In this document: positions 17,125 through 25,896 of the stretch, one piece after another
Layout: every line of letters starts with the position of its first letter
Position numbering within the stretch: position 1 is the stretch's first letter
From: Shimia isoporae
GTDB taxonomy: Bacteria > Pseudomonadota > Alphaproteobacteria > Rhodobacterales > Rhodobacteraceae
Length of the DNA: 64,000 bases
NCBI RefSeq assembly: GCF_004346865.1
Contig: NZ_SMGR01000001.1
Location: 620,001-684,000, forward strand
Direction: 5' to 3'
Program-made: the position numbers and the translations under genes
Notes under the pieces: generated by a model
Told to the model about the DNA's origin: nothing
The model's input: the letters and a program-made list of their open reading frames with translations, nothing else
The model's database searches: none

Positions 17125-17153
17125 TTGACCTTCTTGCACCTGCGGCGTAATCG
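17125..17153 (+). promoter_or_regulatory. Promoter of the metZ leader
   Basis: TTGACC (17125-17130) and TAATCG (17148-17153) are separated by 17 bp. The expected start at about 17160 coincides with the first base of the SAM-II aptamer. Confidence 0.65.
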
Positions 17154-17158
17154 GCAGT

Positions 17159-17211
17159 CGTGGCGATTTGTTACCGGATTGCGGGCCACGTTAAACATGC
17201 CGCTAAAGAGG
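17159..17211 (+). promoter_or_regulatory. SAM-II riboswitch aptamer
   Basis: The stretch matches the SAM-II (metA motif) pseudoknot. P1 pairs CGTGGC (17159-17164) with GCCACG (17185-17190), the loop is GATTTGTTACCGGATTGC, and the 3' strand TAAACATGCCGCTAAAGAGG carries the conserved GCTAAA. The loop-to-tail pseudoknot binds S-adenosylmethionine. Position directly before metZ is the classic alphaproteobacterial context. Confidence 0.92.
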
Positions 17212-17220
17212 TCGAGACGA

Positions 17221-17261
17221 AGGAGCCCCTTCCGCTTGGCCGGAACGGGGCTTTTTTATTT
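17221..17261 (+). terminator. Intrinsic terminator in the metZ leader
   Basis: AGCCCCTTCCG pairs with CGGAACGGGGCT and is followed by a T-rich tail (TTTTTTATTT). It lies 10 bp after the aptamer and 32 bp before the metZ start, so it probably attenuates transcription when SAM is bound. The aptamer tail AAGAGG could also act in translation in other genes, but here a terminator is visible. Confidence 0.85.
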
Positions 17262-17292
17262 GGGCCAAGAAAGACGGTCCGGGAGAGACGAG

Positions 17293-18480
17293 ATGAGCGA
17301 TTGGAACACACGCACAAAGCTGGTGCACGGCGGTACACGGCGCAGTCAATATAATGAGGTGAGCGAGGCGATCTTCCTCACCCAGGGATTTGTCTATGAC
17401 AGCGCGGAACAGGCGGAAGCCCGGTTTATCGAGACCGGACCGGACGAGTTTATTTACGCGCGCTACGGTAACCCGACTGTGGCCATGTTCGAGGAGCGAA
17501 TTGCTGCCCTGGAAGGTGCGGAGGATGCCTTTGCCACGGCGAGTGGCATGGCGGCTGTTAACGGTGCACTGACTTCGATGCTTAAAGCTGGCGACCATGT
17601 TGTGAGCGCAAAGGCGTTGTTTGGTTCGTGTCTCTACATCCTCGAAGAAATCCTGACACGGTTTGGCGTAGAGGTGACGTTTGTCGACGGGACCGACCTT
17701 GATGAATGGCGCGCGGCCGTGCGCGATGACACCAAGGCCGTGTTCTTTGAGAGCATGTCTAACCCGACGCTTGAGGTCATCGATGTGGCCGAGGTGGCCA
17801 AGATCGCCCATGCGGTTGGTGCGAAGGTCATTGTCGACAATGTGTTTTCTACTCCCGTATTTTCCCGCGCCATAGAGCAGGGCGCAGACGCTGTGGTCTA
17901 TTCTGCGACCAAGCACATTGATGGTCAGGGCCGTTGTCTTGGCGGGGTGATCCTAGGCACGCAGGAGTTCATCCGCAAAACTGTTGAGCCTTACATGAAA
18001 CACACAGGCGGCAGCATGAGCCCGTTCAATGCCTGGGTTCTTTTGAAAGGCCTTGAAACCATTGACCTGCGGGTGCGGGCACAGGCAGCGTCAGCGCTGG
18101 CCATTGCTGAAGCGCTCGAGGGAGATGACGCGCTTGAGCGTGTAATTTATCCAGGCTTGAAACGGCATGCGCAGAATGCGCTGGTCCAAACCCAATTGGG
18201 CGGCAAGGGCGGCACTGTGCTTTCGCTAGACCTCAAAGGCGGTCAGAAGGCGGCGTTCAAATTCTTGAACGCGCTTCAAATCGCGGTGATCTCCAACAAC
18301 CTTGGAGACGCCAAATCGATTGCGACGCATCCGGCGACAACCACTCACCAACGTTTGCCAGACGACCAAAAAGTTGAACTTGGGATTACCCAAGGTCTGG
18401 TGCGTTTTTCGGTTGGCCTTGAGGACACTGATGACCTGATTGCGGACATTCGCCAAGCTGTGGCGGCGTCTCAAGCCTAA
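17293..18480 (+). CDS. metZ: O-succinylhomoserine sulfhydrylase
   Basis: The 395-residue PLP enzyme of the Cys/Met-metabolism family makes homocysteine from O-succinylhomoserine (or the O-acetyl ester) and sulfide. Visible features are TRTKLVHGGTRRSQYNE at the start, YARYGNPT, ASGMAAV, DNVFSTPVFSRAIEQGAD, and the PLP-lysine segment VVYSATKHIDGQGR near residue 205. The ATG follows GGGAGAGACG; the open frame extends far upstream through the riboswitch but is not coding there. SAM-II and a terminator control it, so high SAM should switch it off. Confidence 0.94.
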   Translation: MSDWNTRTKLVHGGTRRSQYNEVSEAIFLTQGFVYDSAEQAEARFIETGPDEFIYARYGNPTVAMFEERIAALEGAEDAFATASGMAAVNGALTSMLKAGDHVVSAKALFGSCLYILEEILTRFGVEVTFVDGTDLDEWRAAVRDDTKAVFFESMSNPTLEVIDVAEVAKIAHAVGAKVIVDNVFSTPVFSRAIEQGADAVVYSATKHIDGQGRCLGGVILGTQEFIRKTVEPYMKHTGGSMSPFNAWVLLKGLETIDLRVRAQAASALAIAEALEGDDALERVIYPGLKRHAQNALVQTQLGGKGGTVLSLDLKGGQKAAFKFLNALQIAVISNNLGDAKSIATHPATTTHQRLPDDQKVELGITQGLVRFSVGLEDTDDLIADIRQAVAASQA

Positions 18481-18637
18481 GGACCAAAGTCGTCTTTCAG
18501 GCATTAAGAGGCGGTTGCTGTTGTCCATGAATTCAATCCACCACGTCGCTTTGTGCGTACGAGAAAGCGTTATTGGCAATCAGCCGGTGCAACCATTAGG
18601 TTAAACCGGCGCACAGGCGCGAAAGGTGGCTTGGATC

Positions 18638-19735
18638 ATGAATATGCAGACTCCGAAAGCAAATGACGAGATCACCCGCGAAGAAGCGGAGACCGCTCTT
18701 GAGAAGCTGCGGGCGTGGGCGCAAAGCGCCTCGGTGACCGAAATTGCCGAGCTTGATCCTTCTGTGGCGCGGCTGCTGCCGGATCAACCAAAAGCGAATT
18801 ATCCTGACCTGGCACGGAATTACGACGCCGACTTCGAAGTAACTCCGGAGTATCGCAAATCGCTGCCGGACCTTCAAAATGGACCGTCGAGTTTGATCAA
18901 AGGCGAGAAGCAGCAAATCCAGCATGTGGGCATTTCAAATTTTCGTTTGCCGATCCGCTTTCACACCCGCGACAACGGAGACATCACTCTTCAAACGAGT
19001 GTTACCGGCACGGTCAGTCTTGAGGCTGACAAGAAGGGAATCAACATGTCCCGGATCATGCGGTCGTTTTACAAGCATGCCGAGAAGACCTTCAGTTTTG
19101 AAGTGATGGAGGCTGCGTTGGCCGATTACATCACCGATCTGGAAACTTTTGATGCCCGTCTTCAGATGCGCTTCAGCTATCCGATGAAGATCAATTCGTT
19201 GCGCTCGGGGCTTGAAGGTTACCAATACTATGATTTCGCGCTGGAGAAGGTTCAGCAGGACGGCGAGCTACATAAGGTAATGCATCTGGATTACGTGTAC
19301 TCGTCCACGTGTCCCTGTTCTTTGGAACTCTCAGAACACGCTCGCTCGGAGCGCGGCCAACTCGCAACGCCACATTCGCAACGCTCGGTGGCACGGATAT
19401 CGGTCAAGGTGACCGATGGGATGTTGTGGTTCGAGGACCTGATTGATCTGGCGCGGGCTGCTGTGCCGACGGAGACGCAGGTCATGGTCAAGCGTGAGGA
19501 CGAGCAGGCGTTTGCAGAACTCAATGCGGCGAACCCGATTTTTGTGGAAGATGCCGCACGCCTGTTTTGTGAGCAACTAAAGGCAGACCCGCGTATCGGG
19601 GATTTCCGAGTAATCGCGAGCCATCAGGAAAGCCTTCACAGTCATGATGCGGTAAGCGTTCTGACAGATGGGCCGTTCTTTGAGGCGCAAAGCCTTGATC
19701 CCAAGCTGTTTTCGTCTCTTTTCCACGTTGGATAA
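18638..19735 (+). CDS. folE2: GTP cyclohydrolase FolE2 (type IB)
   Basis: The 365-residue protein is the COG1469-type GTP cyclohydrolase I, converting GTP to 7,8-dihydroneopterin triphosphate, the entry step of folate synthesis. The metal-ligand segment SSTCPCSLELSEHARSERG lies near residue 225, and the core includes FRLPIRFHTRDNGDITLQTS. FolE2 can use Mn or Fe as well as Zn and is Zur-controlled in some bacteria; I see no obvious Zur dyad upstream. The start is uncertain among GTG 18626, ATG 18638 and ATG 18644; 18638 has the better spacing to GAAAGG. Confidence 0.93.
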   Translation: MNMQTPKANDEITREEAETALEKLRAWAQSASVTEIAELDPSVARLLPDQPKANYPDLARNYDADFEVTPEYRKSLPDLQNGPSSLIKGEKQQIQHVGISNFRLPIRFHTRDNGDITLQTSVTGTVSLEADKKGINMSRIMRSFYKHAEKTFSFEVMEAALADYITDLETFDARLQMRFSYPMKINSLRSGLEGYQYYDFALEKVQQDGELHKVMHLDYVYSSTCPCSLELSEHARSERGQLATPHSQRSVARISVKVTDGMLWFEDLIDLARAAVPTETQVMVKREDEQAFAELNAANPIFVEDAARLFCEQLKADPRIGDFRVIASHQESLHSHDAVSVLTDGPFFEAQSLDPKLFSSLFHVG

Positions 19736-19879
19736 TTTACGCGTGGTGTAGAGGGGCGGTCGCGTCCCGCTGATGAAGGGTCGTTTTCGTCCGGATGCCC
19801 TTAGGGTAGGCTCTAAAGCCCTGTTTTGGTTAGCGGATGACGCTTGACAGCGTGGCACGCAACGGCCAACCCTGCGCCC

Positions 19880-21328
19880 ATGCTGGACCTGAGACCCGTT
19901 GGATATCTGATCGGCCTGTTGGTCGCGAGCCTTGGGCTGACCATGCTCTTGCCGATGGCGATCGACCTCTACGACGGGGACGCGCATTGGAGCGCTTTTT
20001 TCTTTTCCGGTCTGATCTCGTTTTTGGTCGGCGGGCTTGTTGCCCTGTCTTGTCACAATGCCCGAGCGTCACGCCTGACGTTGCAACAGACCTTTTTGCT
20101 CACCACGGGTGTTTGGCTCGCGTTGCCACTTTTCGGCGCACTTCCCTTCTTTTTGGGTGCAACGGATGCACGTGTCGTGGATGCGTTTTTTGAGGCGATG
20201 TCAGGCCTGACGACCACGGGTTCAACCGTGTTTTCCGGACTGGAAGACTTGCCGCGCGGGATCCAGCTTTGGCGGGGGCTGCTGCAATGGCTGGGCGGCA
20301 TCGGCATTATTGTTGTGGCTATGGTATTCTTGCCTGAACTGCGGGTTGGCGGTATGCAAATCTTCCGCAGTGAAGGCTTTGATACCTTTGGAAAAATCCT
20401 GCCACGAGCGACAGAGATATCGAGCCGGATTTCGGTAATATATATCGCGCTGACCCTGATATGCGCCCTCGCGTATCGCATTACGGGCATGGGCAAGTTT
20501 GACAGCCTTGTGCATGCGATGACGACCATCGCGACCGGCGGATTTGCCAATTATGATGCGTCCTTCGGAGCGTTTGGTGCGGGCACTGAATATGTAGCGG
20601 TAATATTTATGTTCCTCGCGGCTTTGCCGTTCGTGCGCTTCGTCCAGCTGACTGCCGGCAGCGCAAAACCGTTGTTCCGAGACAGCCAGATCCGGACATT
20701 TTTCTCGATCGCGGCGATCATCGTTTTGATGTTGGTGCTGTGGCAGGTGATGGTGATGGGCGTGCGGTCCGAAGAGGGGGTGCGAAAGGCGCTTTTCAAC
20801 TCGGTTTCAATTCTCACGGGAACGGGCTACGCCAGTGCGGACTATATGCTTTGGGGTGGGTTTCCAGTTGCGGTTCTGTTTTTCGCTGGCCTGATTGGCG
20901 GTTGTGCGGGATCGACGGCCTGTTCGATCAAGGTCTTCCGCTACCAGCTTCTCTTTGCGTCTATCAAAGTGCAGATACGCAAGATTCAGCATCCGAGTGG
21001 TGTCTTCACCGCGACCTATCAGGGGCGCAAAATCGAAGATGATGTGCTGAGTTCGGTTATGAGTTTCTTCGTGTTCTTCATGGTGTCACTTGGCGTGCTT
21101 TCGGTGCTTTTGGGCCTTACAGGGCTGGACTTTACGACCGCACTGTCAGGCGCCTCAGCTGCGTTGGCAAACATCGGACCGGGTCTTGGCGATACAATCG
21201 GTCCCGCAGGCAATTTCGCCTCGCTCAATGACACAGCCAAATGGCTTCTGGCAGCCGGCATGCTGATTGGGCGGTTGGAGCTCTTGGCTGTCTACGTAAT
21301 ATTCACTGTTCAATTCTGGAGGGCCTGA
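19880..21328 (+). CDS. trkH: TrkH-family potassium uptake protein
   Basis: The 482-residue inner-membrane K+ channel subunit has four membrane-pore-membrane repeats. The pore loops are visible as TTTGSTVF, TTIATGGFANYD, LTGTGYASADY and ANIGPGLGDTIGP, each with the selectivity glycine. It normally works with the cytosolic NAD-binding TrkA, which is not in the window. The ATG giving MLDLRPVGYLIG matches the family start; an in-frame TTG 36 bp upstream is less likely. Its TGA overlaps the next ATG by one base. Confidence 0.93.
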   Translation: MLDLRPVGYLIGLLVASLGLTMLLPMAIDLYDGDAHWSAFFFSGLISFLVGGLVALSCHNARASRLTLQQTFLLTTGVWLALPLFGALPFFLGATDARVVDAFFEAMSGLTTTGSTVFSGLEDLPRGIQLWRGLLQWLGGIGIIVVAMVFLPELRVGGMQIFRSEGFDTFGKILPRATEISSRISVIYIALTLICALAYRITGMGKFDSLVHAMTTIATGGFANYDASFGAFGAGTEYVAVIFMFLAALPFVRFVQLTAGSAKPLFRDSQIRTFFSIAAIIVLMLVLWQVMVMGVRSEEGVRKALFNSVSILTGTGYASADYMLWGGFPVAVLFFAGLIGGCAGSTACSIKVFRYQLLFASIKVQIRKIQHPSGVFTATYQGRKIEDDVLSSVMSFFVFFMVSLGVLSVLLGLTGLDFTTALSGASAALANIGPGLGDTIGPAGNFASLNDTAKWLLAAGMLIGRLELLAVYVIFTVQFWRA

Positions 21329-22974
21329 TGGGGCAAAATGGTGAAACGATGCGTCCCTTGGGGGCGCAAATCTCGCATATGTTGAAGTCGCGCGGGGTGG
21401 ACGTAATTTTTGGCATTCCGGGTGTTCACAATGTCGAGATGTATCGCGGGATTGAAGAAGCTGGGATCACCCATGTCCTAGCGCGACACGAACAAGGCGC
21501 AGGTTTTATGGCGGACGGCTACGCGCGGGCGAGCGGCAAGCCGGGGGTAGCCTATGTGATCACGGGGCCGGGACTGTGCAATATCATGACCCCGCTCGGG
21601 CAGGCCTATTCGGACAGTGTGTCGGTGCTGACTATTTCTAGCTGTTTGGACGAGCACGTGGGCCATCGCGGGCAACTCCATCAAATGAAAGATCAAAGGG
21701 CTGCTGCGGCCACAGTTTGTGATTGGTCTGAAGAAGCGCGGTCACCCCGGGCGGCGTATGACCTGATCGACCGTGCGTTTGTCGAGTTCGAAACAAAGCG
21801 ACCAAGGCCAAAGCACATTCAGGTTCCGATTGGGCTTTTGGGTGCCATGGCACCGGAAGCGCCAAGTGCCAAGCCCGGCGCTTTGGAAGAGCATTCGGGG
21901 CATTCAGCGGGAGATATGCGTGGTATTGCACTTGACCTGCTCAACGCAAAGAAGCCGCTTTTTATTCTTGGCGGTGGCCTCGCCGCGTCGGGGGATGCCG
22001 CGGCCCTGCATATGCGCGAGTTTCTCAAGGAATGCGGAGCGGCGGCATTCATGACTTATGCAGGATCAGGTCTGCTGGCGCCAGACGAACCAATGAGTTT
22101 TGGCACCTATTTGGGACGCAGCGAAAGCAAGCGGATCATTGGCGAGAGTGACCTCGTAATCGCAGTGGGAACAGAGTTGAGCGAGTGCGATCTGTGGCGC
22201 GATGAATTGGGCCACACCGGACGGCTTGTGCGAGTGGACATTGATCCTGAAGTTCTGGCGGATCGACATCGCGCCGACACAACCGTTTTGGCGGATGCCT
22301 TCTCATTTGTGATGAAAATGCGGTCGGCCTTTTCTCATCATCTGTCGGTTCAGGGCAGAGAGCCTGACGACGCGGTGGTACCGAAATGGGATGCAAGCGA
22401 GATCGCTGGAGCCAAGACACGGTTCCGCGCCGAAAGCGATGCGGAGCGCCCCGGGATTGCTGCAATCTGCGATGCATTGCGTGACGTGATGCCAGACGAT
22501 GCCATGGTCTATTCGGACATGACCCAATTTGCCTATGTGGCCAAAGAAGTCTGGGATCTCACGCATCCACACAATTGGCACCATCCAACCGGCTTTGGCA
22601 CGTTGGGTTACGCCTTGCCTGCCTCGATTGGCGGCGCGATGGCCCGTCGTGGAAAGCCGACTGTCTGTATCGCTGGGGACTACGGGTTCCAATACACGGT
22701 TCAGGAGCTTGGTGCCGCTGTGGAAATGAAGTTACCAATTCCGATTTTGCTGTGGGACAACCATAAGCTCAAGGAGATCGAGGATAGCATGGTGGAAAGC
22801 CAGATCGCGCCCAATGCGGTCGTGGCACTTAATCCGGATTTCTGCAAGCTGGCGGAAAGCTACGGGTGTCTGGCGACGGAACCGGCGACACTGGAAGAGT
22901 TGCAGGCGGCTTTGATGCAGGCGTTCAATGCGGATCGCCCCACCATGATCCGGATGACCGCGGCTTTGTCGTAG
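21328..22974 (+). CDS. Thiamine-diphosphate enzyme, probable 5-guanidino-2-oxopentanoate decarboxylase
   Basis: The 548-residue protein has the three ThDP-enzyme domains. The catalytic Glu lies in LARHEQGAGFMADGYARASG near residue 50, a central cofactor-like domain follows, and the C-terminal ThDP motif GDYGFQYTVQEL ends in WDNHKLKEIEDSM. The variant motif (GDY instead of GDG, and KLKEIEDSM after the Asn) resembles AruI, which decarboxylates 2-ketoarginine in the arginine transaminase pathway. Acetolactate-synthase-like alternatives remain possible. The ATG overlaps the trkH stop (TGATG) and has TGGAGGG before it. A terminator follows 24 bp downstream. Confidence 0.8.
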   Translation: MGQNGETMRPLGAQISHMLKSRGVDVIFGIPGVHNVEMYRGIEEAGITHVLARHEQGAGFMADGYARASGKPGVAYVITGPGLCNIMTPLGQAYSDSVSVLTISSCLDEHVGHRGQLHQMKDQRAAAATVCDWSEEARSPRAAYDLIDRAFVEFETKRPRPKHIQVPIGLLGAMAPEAPSAKPGALEEHSGHSAGDMRGIALDLLNAKKPLFILGGGLAASGDAAALHMREFLKECGAAAFMTYAGSGLLAPDEPMSFGTYLGRSESKRIIGESDLVIAVGTELSECDLWRDELGHTGRLVRVDIDPEVLADRHRADTTVLADAFSFVMKMRSAFSHHLSVQGREPDDAVVPKWDASEIAGAKTRFRAESDAERPGIAAICDALRDVMPDDAMVYSDMTQFAYVAKEVWDLTHPHNWHHPTGFGTLGYALPASIGGAMARRGKPTVCIAGDYGFQYTVQELGAAVEMKLPIPILLWDNHKLKEIEDSMVESQIAPNAVVALNPDFCKLAESYGCLATEPATLEELQAALMQAFNADRPTMIRMTAALS

Positions 22975-22997
22975 TGCTATTCGGCTGAAAAAGAAAA

Positions 22998-23029
22998 GGC
23001 CCGAGGCTATTCGCCTCGGGCCTATTTTT
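22998..23029 (+). terminator. Bidirectional rho-independent terminator
   Basis: A perfect 10-bp stem GGCCCGAGGC / GCCTCGGGCC with a 5-base loop is followed by TATTTTTTG on the plus strand and preceded by AAAAAGAAAA, giving a T-run on the minus strand too. It separates the ThDP enzyme gene from the convergent trypsin-fold gene. Confidence 0.93.
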
Positions 23030-23048
23030 TGTAGCGGGTGTCTGCAGG

Positions 23049-24806
23049 TTACCAGCAACTAACCAAAACCGTCATGCCACTGGCTTTTTTGGTCAGGTCC
23101 TCCGGCGCCATCACGTTCCCCCCTTCAGAGACGTTCGGCGCGATGCCTTCCTGTTCCAGAAGCGTGCGGATAGCGTCGGCATTCACTGCGAAGTTCACCT
23201 CGCCAGGCAATTGCTGAGCGCTGTCAGAGGCGCGAGGCAGGAGCATGCCAAAAACCGAACCGGCGGTGTCAAAAACGGGTCCGCCTGCGTCACCGGGTTG
23301 CGGGGCCAGAGCCAGACGGGCCAGCTCTTGCTCTCCGCCGAGGCCACGCACGTCGGAAAGCTGGCCAAACGTCATTGTTGGAGCGCCGAGCGCGCCTTCA
23401 TAGCTGTAACCGGACACGGCCACGTCCGACTTCAGACGCGGAGCGCCCGCCCGAAGGGACGCCACGCTCATTGGTGCGAGCGCCGATTTCGGACTAAGGA
23501 TCGCTATGCCGAGGGTCTCGTCCAGAATAGTGACGTCTGCCTCGTATTCCCCTTCCAATGTGATTTTTTCACAGGCGGAGACAGCTTCGACCGTGGTCAC
23601 GACATGGCCGCGATTGTCGACAAAGAATCCGGACCTGGACAGGCGCGGTTTACGGACCTGCAGACCCGCAATCAGGTCTATGCTTTGTGCGTCGTCGTCA
23701 CCGGCGGCCGGATCCAGTGACCCTTCCATTCGGGTGAAGCTGGCTTTCATCTCATTGAGGATGCGGGTGCGCCGCTCGTCATCTCCCGCAGGCCAAACAA
23801 GTGTGAAGCCCTTGATTTCTCCATCTTCGAGCGCAGCCTGCGTGTAAGAGATAATGTCTGCGTTTTCACCCACCAGCGTAAAAGAAGACTTGCTGCGCTC
23901 GCGTGGGCCGTTCAGCGGCACAATTTCAAGCGTCTGCATGATATCGTAGAGGCCGAAGAGCGTGTTTTGGTCCCCAGCCTGGCTGATCAGAAGGACGGTT
24001 GCCGGAACATCGGTTTTGGCTTCATACCTCACGAAGGGATATTCAGTGGCGGCTTTGCGCACTACGCCAGTCGGGATTTGCAATTCGATACCGGCATCGG
24101 CGTCCGTTACAAGTTTCAGGTCCATACCTTCAAGGATCGCGAAATATTGGCTCCGAAGAGTGTCGCGTTGGCGCGTCGTGAGGACGCCGGTCGCTTCAAA
24201 GCCATTGTCGGCTTGCCATGCCGCCATAGAGTTGCGGGTGCCACGCCCAAAGGCGCCATCGATACCAGAATTGTAGTAGCCACCCCATTGCAGATAGACC
24301 TGTAGCTGCTTCTTTTGCTCTTGGGAAAGAGCTGCCTCGGATGCACGGGCTTCTCGCACGGTTTCATCCGGCAGTTCCGGTTCCTCGGGTTGCGTTTCAA
24401 CAACTACAGTTGTGTCTGCCTCGGTGTCTTGTGTCACCTGCGGCGACGCAGGAGCCACGCCGGCCAGAAGGTTGGCGCCCACTGGCCAGAACTGGCTGCG
24501 GTAATCGGCCGAGACCGCGAGATAGCTGTCGATTGGGATCAGGCCTTCGGAGCGGTAAACCTGCAAGACCCGTTCCGCGTCCTCGCGAACGTAGGGGCCA
24601 AGCGCGACGGCATACCAGCCGCCACCCAGAGCAAACCCGTTCACATCCTGCATGGTTGCGGCATAACCGCGGATGCGGTCCTGCGCCACGGTCAGGCTGG
24701 GCTGCGCCTCAAGTTGAACCCAGACAGTGTCATTAGAAGATTGTGCCGAAGCGGCGGAAATGAAGAAAGTGATCGAAATAATCAGCGACAGTAGTATGCG
24801 CAACAT
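23049..24806 (-). CDS. Secreted peptidoglycan-binding protein with inactive trypsin-like domain
   Basis: The 585-residue protein begins with a Sec signal peptide (cleavage near residue 21). A SPOR-like region (about 27-110) is followed by a PG_binding_1 domain around residues 155-225 (GGYYNSGIDGAFGRGTRNSMAAWQ in part). The C-terminal half (about 390-555) has the shape of a trypsin/DegP-type domain. All three catalytic positions look lost. The His strand reads VTTVEAV (403-409), the Asp region reads DETLGIAIL where DxDLAxL is usual, and the nucleophile motif reads GDAGGPVF (from 505) with Ala for Ser. It is probably a periplasmic scaffold or binding protein rather than a protease. Confidence 0.78.
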   Translation of the reverse strand: MLRILLSLIISITFFISAASAQSSNDTVWVQLEAQPSLTVAQDRIRGYAATMQDVNGFALGGGWYAVALGPYVREDAERVLQVYRSEGLIPIDSYLAVSADYRSQFWPVGANLLAGVAPASPQVTQDTEADTTVVVETQPEEPELPDETVREARASEAALSQEQKKQLQVYLQWGGYYNSGIDGAFGRGTRNSMAAWQADNGFEATGVLTTRQRDTLRSQYFAILEGMDLKLVTDADAGIELQIPTGVVRKAATEYPFVRYEAKTDVPATVLLISQAGDQNTLFGLYDIMQTLEIVPLNGPRERSKSSFTLVGENADIISYTQAALEDGEIKGFTLVWPAGDDERRTRILNEMKASFTRMEGSLDPAAGDDDAQSIDLIAGLQVRKPRLSRSGFFVDNRGHVVTTVEAVSACEKITLEGEYEADVTILDETLGIAILSPKSALAPMSVASLRAGAPRLKSDVAVSGYSYEGALGAPTMTFGQLSDVRGLGGEQELARLALAPQPGDAGGPVFDTAGSVFGMLLPRASDSAQQLPGEVNFAVNADAIRTLLEQEGIAPNVSEGGNVMAPEDLTKKASGMTVLVSCW

Positions 24807-24874
24807 GTTCGGAGGAGCCCCTGAAACTCATGACTGTGGTGTTGTCCGACCTATTTATCAGTTTCGCGCCGTCA

Positions 24875-24901
24875 TGCACCCTTAATTTGCGTGAGGGTGC
24901 A
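24875..24901. repeat. Inverted repeat upstream of glyQ
   Basis: TGCACCCT and AGGGTGCA form an exact 8-bp inverted repeat around an 11-base spacer, in the divergent region 58 bp before the glyQ start. There is no T-run. It could be an operator or an RNA hairpin in the glyQ leader; no T-box elements are present. Confidence 0.45.
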
Positions 24902-24958
24902 ATTGACCCCACCGGCGCATGCGCATAAGCAAGACCCGCGTTTCCAGAGGGATCAAGC

Positions 24959-25888
24959 ATGACACAATTTGACGGCAAACCCCGCAGCTTTCAGGAGATC
25001 ATCCTGCGCCTTCAGTCCTACTGGGCCGAGAAAGGCTGCGCGATCATGCAACCTTATGACATGGAAGTCGGGGCAGGGACCTTCCACCCGGCCACAACTC
25101 TGCGGTCGCTAGGAAGCAAGCCTTGGGCGGCCGCATACGTCCAACCCTCGCGCCGTCCTACCGACGGGCGTTATGGTGAGAATCCGAACCGTTTGCAGCA
25201 CTACTACCAGTACCAAGTGTTGATCAAACCGAGTCCGCCCAACCTGCAAGAACTATATCTCGGCTCGCTCGAGGCCATCGGCATCGATATGGAAATGCAT
25301 GACATTCGCTTTGTCGAGGACGACTGGGAAAGCCCAACGCTCGGCGCGTGGGGGCTTGGCTGGGAAGTCTGGTGTGATGGTATGGAAGTAAGTCAGTTCA
25401 CCTATTTCCAACAGGTCGGCGGGCATGACTGCCACCCGGTGAGCGGCGAGCTGACTTATGGTTTGGAGCGTTTGGCAATGTATGTGCTGGGCATCGACCA
25501 TGTTATGGATATGCCGTTCAACGATCCGCAGACTGAGATTGCACTGACCTACGGGGATGTCTTCCGTCAGACCGAACAAGAATATAGCCGCTGGAACTTT
25601 GACGTGGCCAATACAGACGTGTTGTTCAAGCAATTCGAAGAGGCCGAGGCGGAGTGCGAGAAGATCCTTGCGCAGGAACATGTTGACCCGAAAACCGGCA
25701 AACGCATCATCATGGCGCATCCTGCCTATGACCAATGCATCAAGGCGTCACACCTGTTCAACCTTCTTGATGCGCGCGGCGTGATTTCGGTGACAGAGCG
25801 GCAGGCCTATATCGGGCGGGTGCGTGCGTTGGCGAAGCAATGTGCAGATGCATTTGTCCAGACAGAAGCCGGAGGTCACGCTGCGTGA
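24959..25888 (+). CDS. glyQ: Glycine-tRNA ligase alpha subunit
   Basis: The 309-residue catalytic alpha subunit of the bacterial alpha2-beta2 GlyRS is recognised by [20 protein letters not shown] at the N-terminus, [12 protein letters not shown], the class II block [20 protein letters not shown] and [20 protein letters not shown]. It forms glycyl-adenylate; the beta subunit binds tRNA. In this genome glyS lies 2.5 kb downstream, separated by three genes, one of them on the opposite strand. Confidence 0.98.
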   Translation: MTQFDGKPRSFQEIILRLQSYWAEKGCAIMQPYDMEVGAGTFHPATTLRSLGSKPWAAAYVQPSRRPTDGRYGENPNRLQHYYQYQVLIKPSPPNLQELYLGSLEAIGIDMEMHDIRFVEDDWESPTLGAWGLGWEVWCDGMEVSQFTYFQQVGGHDCHPVSGELTYGLERLAMYVLGIDHVMDMPFNDPQTEIALTYGDVFRQTEQEYSRWNFDVANTDVLFKQFEEAEAECEKILAQEHVDPKTGKRIIMAHPAYDQCIKASHLFNLLDARGVISVTERQAYIGRVRALAKQCADAFVQTEAGGHAA

Positions 25889-25896
25889 TCCTTGCG

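Noticed and set aside
16849..17292. Upstream extension of the metZ reading frame (about 148 codons)
   Set aside because: It runs through the GST gene, the promoter, the SAM-II aptamer and a terminator, so it cannot be translated as part of metZ.
18481..18637. Zur-controlled promoter for folE2
   Set aside because: No AT-rich dyad of the Zur type could be found upstream of folE2.
24807..24958. T-box or glycine riboswitch before glyQ
   Set aside because: No T-box sequence, no antiterminator pair and no tandem glycine aptamer features; only a simple inverted repeat is seen.
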